Source of the DNA: Gordonia sp. X0973 | GTDB lineage: Bacteria > Actinomycetota > Actinomycetes > Mycobacteriales > Mycobacteriaceae | Direction: 5' to 3' | Assembly (NCBI RefSeq): GCF_013348785.1 | Contig: NZ_CP054691.1 | Span: 1,860,001 to 1,924,000, forward strand | DNA length: 64,000 nt | Part shown: piece after piece, positions 16,948 through 25,542 of the stretch | Numbering within the stretch: the stretch's first letter is position 1 | How the letters are laid out: each line of letters starts with the position of its first letter | Notes under the pieces: generated by a model | What the model was told of the DNA's origin: nothing | What the model saw: the letters and a program-made list of their open reading frames with translations, nothing else | Databases searched by the model: none | Made by a program: the position numbers and the translations under genes

Positions 16948-18378
16948 CTACCCATCGCGCATCCGCGCGTTGATCCACGGCACGGCGGCACCGACGAGCG
17001 CTCCGGTGACCAGCGAGGCGACACCGAGGGTGAGGAAGAAGGGCGTCTCGTGGTGCTCGTCGTATTTGCCGGCCAACACCCCGGATAGCGCCGATCCCAG
17101 GGCCACGGAGAGGAAGAACAGCGCCACCAGTTGCGACTGGAATGCGCGGGGCGCTACCCGCGTGGCCAAGGAGAGCCCGACGGGCGAGAGCATGAGCTCG
17201 GCGAAGGTGAACAGCGCCAGGATCCCCACCAGCCCGAGGATCGGGGCGCTTCCCGGACCGCCCCCGGCCATCGGCAGGAAACACAGGAACGCGACCCCCA
17301 TCAACGACGTCCCGATCGCGAACTTCGCCGGTGCCGACGGTTGCGCCGGCCCCAATGCCGTCCACATCGCGGCGAACACCCCGGCGAACACGATGACCAG
17401 CACGGGGTTGATCGACTGCACCCACGCGGCGGGCACCTCCCACCCGAACACCCTCCGATTCAGCCGAGAGTCCGCGTACACGGCGATGGTCGTGAATTGC
17501 TGCTGGTACAGGGCCCAGAACACCACCGACGCACCGAACAGCGGGAGGAACGCGAGGACGCGCCTGCGCTCGCCGGGCGAGATGAGCGGGCTTCGCAGGA
17601 TGTGCGCGAAGTAGGCGATGGCCGCCAGCGACGTCACCACGGCGACAACGGTGGCGAGATTCGACGCCCGCAGCCAGCCGAGGACGGTGGCGAGTACGAC
17701 GGCGCCGACGACCCCGGCGGCAACGGCGATCCACCGGCGCCGTTGGTCGCGCGGCAGCGGATTGGCGACCTCCACGCCGATGCCGCCGAGTTGACGACGC
17801 ATCGCTATGTAGCCGGCGAGGCCGAGCGCCATGCCGATCGCGGCCAGACCGAATCCCAGATGGAAGCCGACGCGACTCTGCGCCGCGCCGGTCACCAGTG
17901 GTCCGAGGAATCCGCCGATGTTGACTCCCATGTAGTACAGCGAGAAACCCGCGTCGCGACGTCGATCGTCGGGCGCGTAGAGCTGCCCCACCATGACGGT
18001 GGAACTCGTCTTGAGCGCCCCGCTGCCGAATGCGACTGCGACGAGCCCGGCACCGACCCCCGCGACACCCGGTATCAGTGCCAGGCAGAGGTGACCGATC
18101 ATGATGACCACCGCGCCGCCGAACAGGGTGCGTTCCGGGCCGAGGACGCGGTCGGCGAGCCATGCGCCGACGATCGTCGACAGGTAGACCAAGCCCCCGT
18201 AGGCGCCGACGATGCTCACGGCCGACGACTTCGGCAGCCCCAGCCCGCCGTCGGCGACCGAGAAATACAGGTAGTAGGCGAGGATCGCCTGCATGCCGTA
18301 GAAGGAGAAGCGCTCCCACGTCTCGACGCTGAACAGGGTCGCGAGACCCCAAGGGTGGCCGAAGAACCGGCGGTTCAC
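16948..18378 (-). CDS. POT/PTR-family proton-dependent oligopeptide transporter
   Basis: 476 residues with about 12-14 membrane segments. Imports di-/tripeptides with H+. The family motif ETWERFSFYG is at residues 17-26, and GALKTSSTVMVGQLY and YYMGVNIGGFLGP follow. The start is a GTG at 18378 overlapping the cyclase stop (GTGA), so the two genes are translationally coupled. The longer open frame upstream is the shadow of the cyclase gene. The link to a cyclase suggests cAMP-related control of peptide uptake, which is inference. Confidence 0.88.
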   Translation of the reverse strand: MNRRFFGHPWGLATLFSVETWERFSFYGMQAILAYYLYFSVADGGLGLPKSSAVSIVGAYGGLVYLSTIVGAWLADRVLGPERTLFGGAVVIMIGHLCLALIPGVAGVGAGLVAVAFGSGALKTSSTVMVGQLYAPDDRRRDAGFSLYYMGVNIGGFLGPLVTGAAQSRVGFHLGFGLAAIGMALGLAGYIAMRRQLGGIGVEVANPLPRDQRRRWIAVAAGVVGAVVLATVLGWLRASNLATVVAVVTSLAAIAYFAHILRSPLISPGERRRVLAFLPLFGASVVFWALYQQQFTTIAVYADSRLNRRVFGWEVPAAWVQSINPVLVIVFAGVFAAMWTALGPAQPSAPAKFAIGTSLMGVAFLCFLPMAGGGPGSAPILGLVGILALFTFAELMLSPVGLSLATRVAPRAFQSQLVALFFLSVALGSALSGVLAGKYDEHHETPFFLTLGVASLVTGALVGAAVPWINARMRDG

Positions 18379-19190
18379 AGTTTGGGGACGACGGAGAAGA
18401 CGAGCAGGCCTTTCGGCACACCCTTCGCGCGAAACCTCTTGCGGCGCAGGACGAAGCGCTCGGGATCCACCTGGTCGACGACCGCCTGGCTGATGTAGAC
18501 CTCGCCGGACCCGGCGGCCGCCCCGACGCGGGCGGCGATATTCACGTCGACGCCGAGGAAGTCGTCGCCGACCGACCGGGGCATTCCGGTGTGCAGGCCG
18601 ACGCGCAGTTGCGGACGGTAGCCGTCGACCTCGACGGCGTTGACCGCGGTGATGGTCTCGAAGGCCGCGAGGATGGCCTGCTCCGCGTCGACGAAGACCG
18701 CCATGGTCCCGTCGCCGAGATTCTTGACGACCTGTCCGCCGCGGCGCCGGACCACGGCGGCGGTCGCCTCGTCGACGGCGCGGATCAGCGCCAGGACGTG
18801 GTCGTCGCCGGCGTGTAGCGCCCACGTGGAGAAACTGACCAGGTCGGTGAACATGATCGTGGCGGGAACCGCGCGATCGATCCGCTCCCCGACCGCCTTG
18901 CGACGACGGGTCAGCGTCTGCCAGATCTCGACGCCCGCCAGACCGAGTTCGCGCATCGCGCTGGGCTGCTCGCCGTGGGCCTGCTCGATCAGCCGGGCGA
19001 TCCGATCGCTGGGCCGCTCGGCGGCACCCGTCACGGGTTCGGGGATCAGATTGCGCGCCGCACGGGCCAACGACACCGCGCCCTCGCTGGAATCGGTGCG
19101 GGCGATCAGGTCGGCGGCGCGACGGGCGACAGAGGCGTCCGTCGGAGCCGGCGCCTTCTTCTTCGGTTTCGGGGTCTGCGCGGCACTCAT
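18375..19190 (-). CDS. Class III adenylate/guanylate cyclase, soluble
   Basis: 271 residues; the C-terminal half is a class III cyclase domain. The metal-binding Asp residues are in MFTDLVSFS and LGDGTMAVF, the substrate-selecting Lys precedes the latter (VKNLGDG), and the transition-state Asn/Arg are in VNIAARVG. The N-terminal 140 residues are Lys/Pro-rich then helical, possibly a regulatory or dimer region; there is no membrane segment. The ATG at 19190 overlaps the preceding zinc-finger gene by 4 bp. The Lys fits ATP, so cAMP is the likely product. Confidence 0.88.
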   Translation of the reverse strand: MSAAQTPKPKKKAPAPTDASVARRAADLIARTDSSEGAVSLARAARNLIPEPVTGAAERPSDRIARLIEQAHGEQPSAMRELGLAGVEIWQTLTRRRKAVGERIDRAVPATIMFTDLVSFSTWALHAGDDHVLALIRAVDEATAAVVRRRGGQVVKNLGDGTMAVFVDAEQAILAAFETITAVNAVEVDGYRPQLRVGLHTGMPRSVGDDFLGVDVNIAARVGAAAGSGEVYISQAVVDQVDPERFVLRRKRFRAKGVPKGLLVFSVVPKL

Positions 19191-19534
19191 CGCAGGCGTT
19201 CCGCCGCCACGGCCAAGTCGACGAGAGTCTGCGCCAGGCCCCCCAGCTCCGTCGCGTCGGCCTCTTCGCGTACCGCCGTTGCCATGTCCTCGGCCGCGCA
19301 GCGCAGTTCGAACAGCCGGTCGGCCAGGTCGCGGACCTCTTCGGGCCGCATGATCACGGCGTCTTCGGGAATAGCGGTGCCCGCGGTGAGCGTTCGTTGT
19401 TCGTAGGCCCGCTGGCGGCAGGACCGTCGACAGTACTTGCGGCGACGCCCCAGCGTCGTCGCGTCGACGATCTCGCGGCCGCACCACGCGCACGCGACCT
19501 GGCGTTCTCGTCGCTGTGCGGTCCCGGCCGTCAT
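19187..19534 (-). CDS. Small zinc-ribbon protein, first gene of the cyclase operon
   Basis: 115 residues. N-terminal CAWCGREI ... KYCRRSCRQRAYEQR gives a four-Cys zinc knuckle followed by a basic helix, a layout seen in small actinobacterial proteins of unknown role. The C-terminal half is an acidic helical region (EEVRDLADRLFELRCAAEDM). The ATG at 19534 has TAGCGT eight nt upstream (leaderless type). Its stop overlaps the cyclase start (ATGA). It may bind nucleic acid or the cyclase; not known. Confidence 0.75.
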   Translation of the reverse strand: MTAGTAQRRERQVACAWCGREIVDATTLGRRRKYCRRSCRQRAYEQRTLTAGTAIPEDAVIMRPEEVRDLADRLFELRCAAEDMATAVREEADATELGGLAQTLVDLAVAAERLR

Positions 19535-19666
19535 GGTCGCCAACGCTACCCGATGCGATAGCGCGGAGTCGGTACCGACGCCGCCGTGACAGCGCGCGGA
19601 TCGGGTGCGTTGCGACTCGCGTAGACTGGGAGGTCGCGCACGCACACTTTGGGAGAGGAAGCCACC

Positions 19667-20002
19667 ATGGCGGATCGAGTACTTCGCGGAAGCCGACTCG
19701 GAGCAGTCAGCTACGAGACTGATCGCGACCACGATCTGGCCCCGCGCCGCATCGTCCAATACAAGACCGACAACGGTGAGATCTTCGACGTCCCGTTCGC
19801 CGACGACGCGGAGATCCCCTCGAAGTGGCCGTGCAAGAACGGCATGGAGGGCACCCTGCTCGAAGGAGCGGCCCCCGAGGAGAAGAAGGCCAAGCCGCCG
19901 CGCACCCACTGGGACATGCTGCTGGAGCGCCGCAGCGAGGAGGAACTCGAGGTCCTGCTCAACGAGCGCCTCGACATCCTCAAGCAGCGCCGCCGCGGCT
20001 GA
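19667..20002 (+). CDS. rbpA: RNA polymerase-binding protein RbpA
   Basis: 111 residues, the normal length. RbpA stabilises the open complex and binds the principal sigma factor in Actinobacteria. The N-terminal MADRVLRGSRLG, the core zinc-ribbon-like region (FDVPFADDAEIPSKWPCKNG) and the C-terminal sigma-interacting helix (HWDMLLERRSEEELE) are all recognisable. The ATG at 19667 has GGGAGAGGAA upstream; a GTG six codons earlier is less likely. Convergent with ppm1, as in mycobacteria. Confidence 0.95.
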   Translation: MADRVLRGSRLGAVSYETDRDHDLAPRRIVQYKTDNGEIFDVPFADDAEIPSKWPCKNGMEGTLLEGAAPEEKKAKPPRTHWDMLLERRSEEELEVLLNERLDILKQRRRG

Positions 20003-20044
20003 CGACCTTCGGTAAGGTCCAACCGGACGGCCCCGGGGTGCGGG

Positions 20045-20827
20045 CTATTTCTTCCCGCGCCCCAGGCGGCTGTCCATCCCCCACCGGGCCACCTGCAGGA
20101 ATGCCTCGGTGATGACTCCGCCGTCCATCTTCGACTCGCCGATGGCTCGCTCGGTGAACGTGATCGGGACCTCCCGGAGCACGAATCCCCCTTGGATGGC
20201 CCGCCAGGCGAGGTCGATCTGGAAGCAGTAGCCGGCCGAGTCGATGGCGTCGAAGTCGAAGCTCTCCAGAACCTCGCGCCGATACGCGCGGAATCCGGCG
20301 GTGATGTCCCGGATCTTCGATCCGAGGGCCAGCCGGGCGTAGGTGTTCGCACCGCGCGAGAGGAACTCGCGTCGTTTGGGCCAGTTCACCGTCGAACCGC
20401 CCGGCACGTACCGCGACCCGATGACCAGGCCGGCGCCCTCGTTGACCGCGTCGAACAGCCGGTGCAGTTGCTCGGGAGCATGCGACCCGTCGGCGTCCAT
20501 CTCGACGAGAACCCGGTAGTCGCGCGCCAATCCCCAGGTGAAACCGGCCAGATAGGCCTTACCCAGGCCGTCCTTCTCGGTGCGGTGCATGACGTGGATG
20601 CGCCCGGCCTCGTCCTCGGCCGCGAGCTTGTCGGCGACCTCACCGGTGCCGTCGGGGCTGGAATCGTCGACGACGAGCACGTGTACGCCGCCCAGCGAGG
20701 TCAGCAGTCTCTCGACGATGATCGGCAGGTTCTCCCGCTCGTTGTACGTCGGGATGACGACGAGGGCGTTCTCCCCTGCCGTGCCGACCACCGCGTGCGC
20801 CGACGCACCCTGTCCATCGCTACTCAT
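20045..20827 (-). CDS. ppm1: Polyprenol monophosphomannose synthase (GT2 family)
   Basis: 260 residues. Transfers mannose from GDP-mannose to polyprenyl phosphate at the inner face of the membrane, supplying lipomannan and protein mannosylation. [23 protein letters not shown] and the metal-binding EMDADGSH are typical; no membrane segments are present. In M. tuberculosis this domain is fused to Lnt; here the gene is separate and overlaps lnt by 8 bp, so complex formation is likely. Confidence 0.93.
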   Translation of the reverse strand: MSSDGQGASAHAVVGTAGENALVVIPTYNERENLPIIVERLLTSLGGVHVLVVDDSSPDGTGEVADKLAAEDEAGRIHVMHRTEKDGLGKAYLAGFTWGLARDYRVLVEMDADGSHAPEQLHRLFDAVNEGAGLVIGSRYVPGGSTVNWPKRREFLSRGANTYARLALGSKIRDITAGFRAYRREVLESFDFDAIDSAGYCFQIDLAWRAIQGGFVLREVPITFTERAIGESKMDGGVITEAFLQVARWGMDSRLGRGKK

Positions 20828-22445
20828 CGAGCTCCTTCACTTGCTCTCCGGGCACCGACGGGGCGCGCAGAGGTTTCCGACTGAATCTAGTATGCGTGGC
20901 CAGGGCCGCCAAAAAGGCCATCAGTGCGAGAACACACACGACGATCGCGGGCACCCCGCCCAGTCGGCTCGCCGGCGTCCGCTCGGTGCGCAGGGGGACG
21001 CGATCGACGAGCGTTCCCGGGGTGAACACCCCGGTGCGCGCGGAGACGGCGCCGTCGGGGCCGATAATCGCACTCACCCCCGATGTCGCGGCCACGAGCA
21101 CCGACCGGCCGTCCTCGACGGCGCGCACCTGGGACATGGCCAGCTGCTGGTAGGTCATCGCGGACTTGCCGAAGGTCGCGTTGTTCGTCGGCACGATGAG
21201 GACTTGGGCGCCCTGTTCGACGGAGTGACGCGCGGCGCGGTCGAAGGCGACCTCCCAGCACGTCGTGATCCCGGCGACCACGGTGCCCGAACGGGTCGGT
21301 ATCCGGACGACCGACGGGCCGTGGCCGGGGGTGAAGTTTCCCGCCATGTCGGCATAGGAGGAGAAGTGCCGGAAGAACCCGCGCCACGGCAGGTATTCGC
21401 CGAAGGGCTGGATGATGTGCTTGTCGTAGCGGTCGACGATGCCGCGTTGCGGGTCCCAGACGATCACCGAGTTGGTCGGGTTGCCCTCACCGTCGGTGAG
21501 GATGGTGCCGAGCACGATCGGCGCTTTGACCGCCCGGGCCGCGAGCTGGATCTGTTCGGCGGCGTCCGGGTTGTCCACCGGGGAGATGTCCGAGGCGTTC
21601 TCCGGCCAGACGACGAAGTCGGGTTGGGCGACGCGTCCCGCGGCGATGTCGGCGGCCAGCAGAAGGGTTTCGCGCACGTGGTAGTCGAGCACGGCCCGCC
21701 GCTGGGCGTTGAACTCCAGACCCAGCCGCGGAACGTTGCCCTGGACTATCGCGATGCGCGCCGAGGCCGGCGACAACACCCGGTCCAGGCTGGTCGGGGT
21801 GACGAGGATGGCCGACAGCGGTGCCGCCAGGGCCAGCAGCACCGTCGCCACGGCGGTGACCACCCCGGCCGACAACACGCGGGGCTCCTCGTCGGCGGGC
21901 CGCGGATCGCGCCGCCAGGCCCGCATACCCAAGACGAAGAGCCAGGCGACCGAGGCGCCGAACAGCGCGACGCCGAACGACAGCCCGGTCGTCCCGATCA
22001 CCGACGCCAGCGGCAGCAACGGCCCGTCGGCCTGGCTGAACGCCGCCCGCCCCCACGGGAACCCGCCGAACGGGAACATGGACCGGACGGTCTCGACCAG
22101 GGTCCAGCTCGCGGCGAACCAGACCGGGGCCAACGGCAGCCGCATGGTCAGCGTGCCGATCATGCCGAACACCGCGGTGTACGCCGCGAGCACCCCGGCC
22201 AAGGCGAGCCACGGCAGCGGGCCGACGTATTCACCGATCCACGGCAGGAGCGGTACGAAGAAGCCGAGGCCGAAGACGAATCCGAGGTAGGCCCCGTCGC
22301 GCACCCGCAAGGCGCCGGTGCCCAGGACGACGGCGAGGACGCCCAGCGAGACCACCGCGAGGAACCACAGATTGCGCGGCGGGAAGGCTCCCCACATCGC
22401 CAGCCCTGCGACGAGTGCCGCGGCCGGTCGGATCAGCCTCGTCAT
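20820..22445 (-). CDS. lnt: Apolipoprotein N-acyltransferase
   Basis: 541 residues. Adds a third acyl chain to lipoproteins at the periplasmic face. About seven hydrophobic segments occupy the first 220 residues and the last 40, with the nitrilase domain between. The catalytic Glu, Lys and Cys lie in [23 protein letters not shown] and [10 protein letters not shown]. The start at 22445 overlaps the amidohydrolase stop (ATGA). The 3' end overlaps ppm1 by 8 bp. The split Lnt/Ppm1 arrangement contrasts with the M. tuberculosis fusion. Confidence 0.92.
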   Translation of the reverse strand: MTRLIRPAAALVAGLAMWGAFPPRNLWFLAVVSLGVLAVVLGTGALRVRDGAYLGFVFGLGFFVPLLPWIGEYVGPLPWLALAGVLAAYTAVFGMIGTLTMRLPLAPVWFAASWTLVETVRSMFPFGGFPWGRAAFSQADGPLLPLASVIGTTGLSFGVALFGASVAWLFVLGMRAWRRDPRPADEEPRVLSAGVVTAVATVLLALAAPLSAILVTPTSLDRVLSPASARIAIVQGNVPRLGLEFNAQRRAVLDYHVRETLLLAADIAAGRVAQPDFVVWPENASDISPVDNPDAAEQIQLAARAVKAPIVLGTILTDGEGNPTNSVIVWDPQRGIVDRYDKHIIQPFGEYLPWRGFFRHFSSYADMAGNFTPGHGPSVVRIPTRSGTVVAGITTCWEVAFDRAARHSVEQGAQVLIVPTNNATFGKSAMTYQQLAMSQVRAVEDGRSVLVAATSGVSAIIGPDGAVSARTGVFTPGTLVDRVPLRTERTPASRLGGVPAIVVCVLALMAFLAALATHTRFSRKPLRAPSVPGEQVKELDE

Positions 22446-24106
22446 GCGTCCCCCGCCGCCGGGGAGAGCGCACCGGAGTCGTACAGCACCGTCTCGCGAT
22501 GCACGGTCCGCACACACGTGGGTGCCTTCGCCCCCGGCGAGACGTCCGGCAAGGCGGGGACCCGTGATCGCGGATCGGTGGACCACCGCTGCACCTTCGC
22601 GTCGGAACCGGCGACGACGAGCTCGTCGACGTCGAAGACGGCATAGCTCGCCGGCGCCCCCGGCACCAGCGTGCCGGTGAGCCCGTCGTTGCGCCCGGCG
22701 GCGCGCCACCCGCCACGGGTGCAGGCGCCGTATGCCGCTCGGGCCGAGATCGCCGACTCGGGTCGGTGGTGGCCGACGGCGGCGCCGACCGTCGCCCACG
22801 GGGATACCGGTGTGACCGGTGAATCCGACGAGAAGGCCAGCGCCACCCCGGCTTTCGCCAGTGCGGCGAAGTCGTTCATCGCGGCGGCCCGCGCCGCGCC
22901 GAGGCGCTGCTCGTACAACTGTCCCGGCCCACCCCACGCCGCGTCGAAGGCGGGCTGCATCACGGCGATCACACCGCAGGAGGCCAATATCCGCGCCTGA
23001 TCCGCGGACACCATCTCGGCGTGTTCGACGCGGTGCGCGCACGCGGCGACGGCCGGGGTGCCGATCTCGGCGGTCAGGCGGGCCAATGCGTCGGTCACCG
23101 CTGTCATCGCCGCATCGCCGATCACGTGGAAACCCGCCTGTCGGCGCAGCTCGGTCAGCGCGCGCAGATGGGCGTACACGGCATCGGTGTCCAGATAGCG
23201 GTTCCCGCCGGTCCGCGGATCGTCGGCATAGGGCTGCGACAGCCAAGCCGTGCGCGAGCCCAGCGAACCATCGACGAAGAGGTCACCGCCCAAGCCGTGG
23301 GCCTGCGAGGTCGACAGGAGGTTGCGGGCGTGTTCGACGCTGGTCGCCGCCTCCCCCCACAGCCCGACGATCTCGACGCCGATGCGATCGACATTCTGCG
23401 CGTCGAGGGCGAGGACCTCGGCGAAATCAGCCGGCCCGGCGATGTCCGGGCCGCCGTTCTCGTGGACTGCGACCACCCCGAGGGCGGCCATCGAGTGCAG
23501 GGCACGTCGGCGCGCGGCGGCGCGTTCGTCGGCGCCGAGCGCGGCCTGCGCGGCCGTGCGCACGCGGTGGTGGGCGTCGGCGGTGAGCGGGCCGTCGGCG
23601 TCGAATCCGCCGAGTCCGCGCAGGTCGCCGGCCCGGGCGCGCAGTGCCGTGGAGGCCAATGCGCTGTGCTCGTCGACGCGGACCAGATAGGCGGGTCGGT
23701 GCCCGACCGCCTCGTCGATCTCCGCGACGGTCGGCGGCAGGCATTGGTCGGAGTCCGCGTCGTCCCAGGTGGACTCGTCCCAGCCGAACGCCCAGACGAG
23801 CTCGTCGGCCGACACCGCGCTCGCGTGGTGGGCCACTACCCGCAGGAGATCGGCCCGGCTGTGGACGCCGGACAGGTCGAGCCCGGCATCGGCGAGACCC
23901 GTCGCGGTCAGATGAACGTGCGAGTCGACGAATCCCGGTCCGACGAACCGGCCCTCGAGGTCGATGATCTGCGCCCCGGGATGCATCCTGCGCCCCACGT
24001 CGTCGTAGCCGACCCACACGACGACGCCGTCGGTAACGGCCATCGCGGTCGCGTCCGGGTTGGCGGGCGTGTGAATCCGGCCGCCGAGGAGCAGCTGCGT
24101 AGACAT
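22442..24106 (-). CDS. Metal-dependent amidohydrolase (YtcJ/Amidohydro_3 family)
   Basis: 554 residues. The N-terminal beta domain reaches the metal site GFVDSHVHLTATG; further His/Asp ligands are visible in AFGWDEST, AVHENGG and HVIGDAAM, and FSSDSPVTP holds the late Asp. Family members hydrolyse amide or related bonds in small molecules. The ATG at 24106 follows MSTQLLLGGRIHTP, the usual opening; the 36 codons before it are unlike the family. First gene of an amidohydrolase-lnt-ppm1 operon. Substrate unknown. Confidence 0.87.
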   Translation of the reverse strand: MSTQLLLGGRIHTPANPDATAMAVTDGVVVWVGYDDVGRRMHPGAQIIDLEGRFVGPGFVDSHVHLTATGLADAGLDLSGVHSRADLLRVVAHHASAVSADELVWAFGWDESTWDDADSDQCLPPTVAEIDEAVGHRPAYLVRVDEHSALASTALRARAGDLRGLGGFDADGPLTADAHHRVRTAAQAALGADERAAARRRALHSMAALGVVAVHENGGPDIAGPADFAEVLALDAQNVDRIGVEIVGLWGEAATSVEHARNLLSTSQAHGLGGDLFVDGSLGSRTAWLSQPYADDPRTGGNRYLDTDAVYAHLRALTELRRQAGFHVIGDAAMTAVTDALARLTAEIGTPAVAACAHRVEHAEMVSADQARILASCGVIAVMQPAFDAAWGGPGQLYEQRLGAARAAAMNDFAALAKAGVALAFSSDSPVTPVSPWATVGAAVGHHRPESAISARAAYGACTRGGWRAAGRNDGLTGTLVPGAPASYAVFDVDELVVAGSDAKVQRWSTDPRSRVPALPDVSPGAKAPTCVRTVHRETVLYDSGALSPAAGDA

Positions 24107-24137
24107 GGGGTCAAGTCTGCCGTGTCGGCAGAACGCT

Positions 24138-24617
24138 TCAGTGCGCGGGCGGCAGTTGGCGTTGGAAGACGGGAGTGCCGTCGGTCGTGTCGACGACCTC
24201 GCCGTCGATGACATCGCCGCCCAGGAACACGGTACGGGTGCCCACGGCCGACACCAGGCCGGCGACGCGCTTGGCGCCGAAGGCGGTGACGACGGGACGT
24301 GCCACCCGTCGTACCGGGCCGGCCATCAGCACGACGCCGAGCACCGTCGTGACGATGCCGGGCAGGATCACGAGTACCGACGACAGGCCGAGCAGGGCCG
24401 TGTCGGGCAATGGCTCGGTCGGCCGGATCTCGTTGCGGGCCGCGCGGCCCAGGTCGGCCACCACCCTGCGGCCGCGGGCGACGAGGAATGCGTAGCCGCC
24501 GACCGCGGCGCCGAGGGTGATCAGCAGCGCCCAGCCGAAGCCGAGCCACGCGGTCAACCCCGCGAAGGCGGCGATTTCCAGCACGACGTACAGCAGAATG
24601 ATCCAACGAATCCGCAT
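24138..24617 (-). CDS. fxsA: FxsA family membrane protein
   Basis: 159 residues with the FxsA layout: an N-terminal membrane hairpin (RIRWIILLYVVLEIAAFAG), a conserved cytoplasmic stretch with GRAARNEIRPTE, then two further hydrophobic segments (LLGLSSVLVILPGIVTTVLG). In Escherichia coli FxsA suppresses F exclusion of phage T7; its role in Actinobacteria is unknown. GGAAGG precedes the ATG. It sits next to the ppm1 operon, as in M. tuberculosis. Confidence 0.88.
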   Translation of the reverse strand: MRIRWIILLYVVLEIAAFAGLTAWLGFGWALLITLGAAVGGYAFLVARGRRVVADLGRAARNEIRPTEPLPDTALLGLSSVLVILPGIVTTVLGVVLMAGPVRRVARPVVTAFGAKRVAGLVSAVGTRTVFLGGDVIDGEVVDTTDGTPVFQRQLPPAH

Positions 24618-24691
24618 GGGGGTTCCTTCCGTCTACTCACTCAACGTCGCAGTTGCCCATTTTGCTCCCACAGCGACTACCTTGGGGATCC

Positions 24692-25528
24692 GTGCCCTCC
24701 ATCACAACGTTCTCCAACGACGGCCTGACCTTCGACGTGCGGGACTCCGGTCCGGCCGACGGCGAGCCGATCGTCCTACTGCACGGTTTCCCGCAGCGCG
24801 CCACGTCGTGGGACAAGGTCGCGCCGATTCTGCACGAGCGCGGGTTCCGCACCATCGCGCCCGATCAGCGCGGATACTCCCCTGGCGCGCGCCCGAAGGG
24901 CCGCAAGGCCTACTCGCTGGCCCATCTGGCCGGTGACATCGGGGCGCTCATCGACGAGGTCGGCCGGCCCGTCCACGTCGTCGGCCACGACTGGGGCGCC
25001 GCGGCCGCCTGGGCCACGGCGGCCGCCTATCCCGACCGGGTGAAGAGCCTGACCGCCGTTTCCGTCGGGCATCCGATGGCCTTCATCCGCTCGATGGGCA
25101 AGAGCAACCAGATCCTGCGGTCGTGGTACATGCTTGCCTTCCAATTCCCCGGCATCCCGGAGCGAGTCCTCTCCTCGCAGTCCCGTCAGGCGCAGGCGCC
25201 GATGAGGCGGATGGGGATGAGCGACGAGATGATCTCGCGCTTCCGCAGCGAGATCGTCGCGGACGGGGCGCTGCGCGGGGGCCTCGGTTGGTATCGCGCG
25301 CTTCCGCTCTCGTCGCCGCAAAGCATGGTCGGGAAGGTGACGGTACCGACGACGATGGTGTGGAGCGATCGTGACTTCGCCCTCGCCATGACCCAGGCGA
25401 CCGATTCGCAGCGCTACGTCGACGCACCCTTCGATTTCGTGCAGATCGACGGGGCTTCCCACTGGATTCCCGAGGAGCGCCCACAGGAGCTGGCCGAGGC
25501 GATCGTCGCGCGGGCGGAATCGAGCTAA
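24692..25528 (+). CDS. Alpha/beta hydrolase, epoxide hydrolase-like
   Basis: 278 residues. The oxyanion motif HGFPQRATSW and the nucleophile elbow VGHDWGAAAAW with Asp as nucleophile mark the epoxide hydrolase/dehalogenase branch; the charge-relay acid (WSDRDFA) and His (GASHWIPEERP) follow. The GTG at 24692 is supported by TACCTT eight nt upstream (leaderless type) and by the family N-terminus; a TTG 13 codons earlier is less likely. The exact substrate is unknown. Confidence 0.88.
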   Translation: MPSITTFSNDGLTFDVRDSGPADGEPIVLLHGFPQRATSWDKVAPILHERGFRTIAPDQRGYSPGARPKGRKAYSLAHLAGDIGALIDEVGRPVHVVGHDWGAAAAWATAAAYPDRVKSLTAVSVGHPMAFIRSMGKSNQILRSWYMLAFQFPGIPERVLSSQSRQAQAPMRRMGMSDEMISRFRSEIVADGALRGGLGWYRALPLSSPQSMVGKVTVPTTMVWSDRDFALAMTQATDSQRYVDAPFDFVQIDGASHWIPEERPQELAEAIVARAESS

Positions 25529-25542
25529 CGCCCGTAGGGGTG

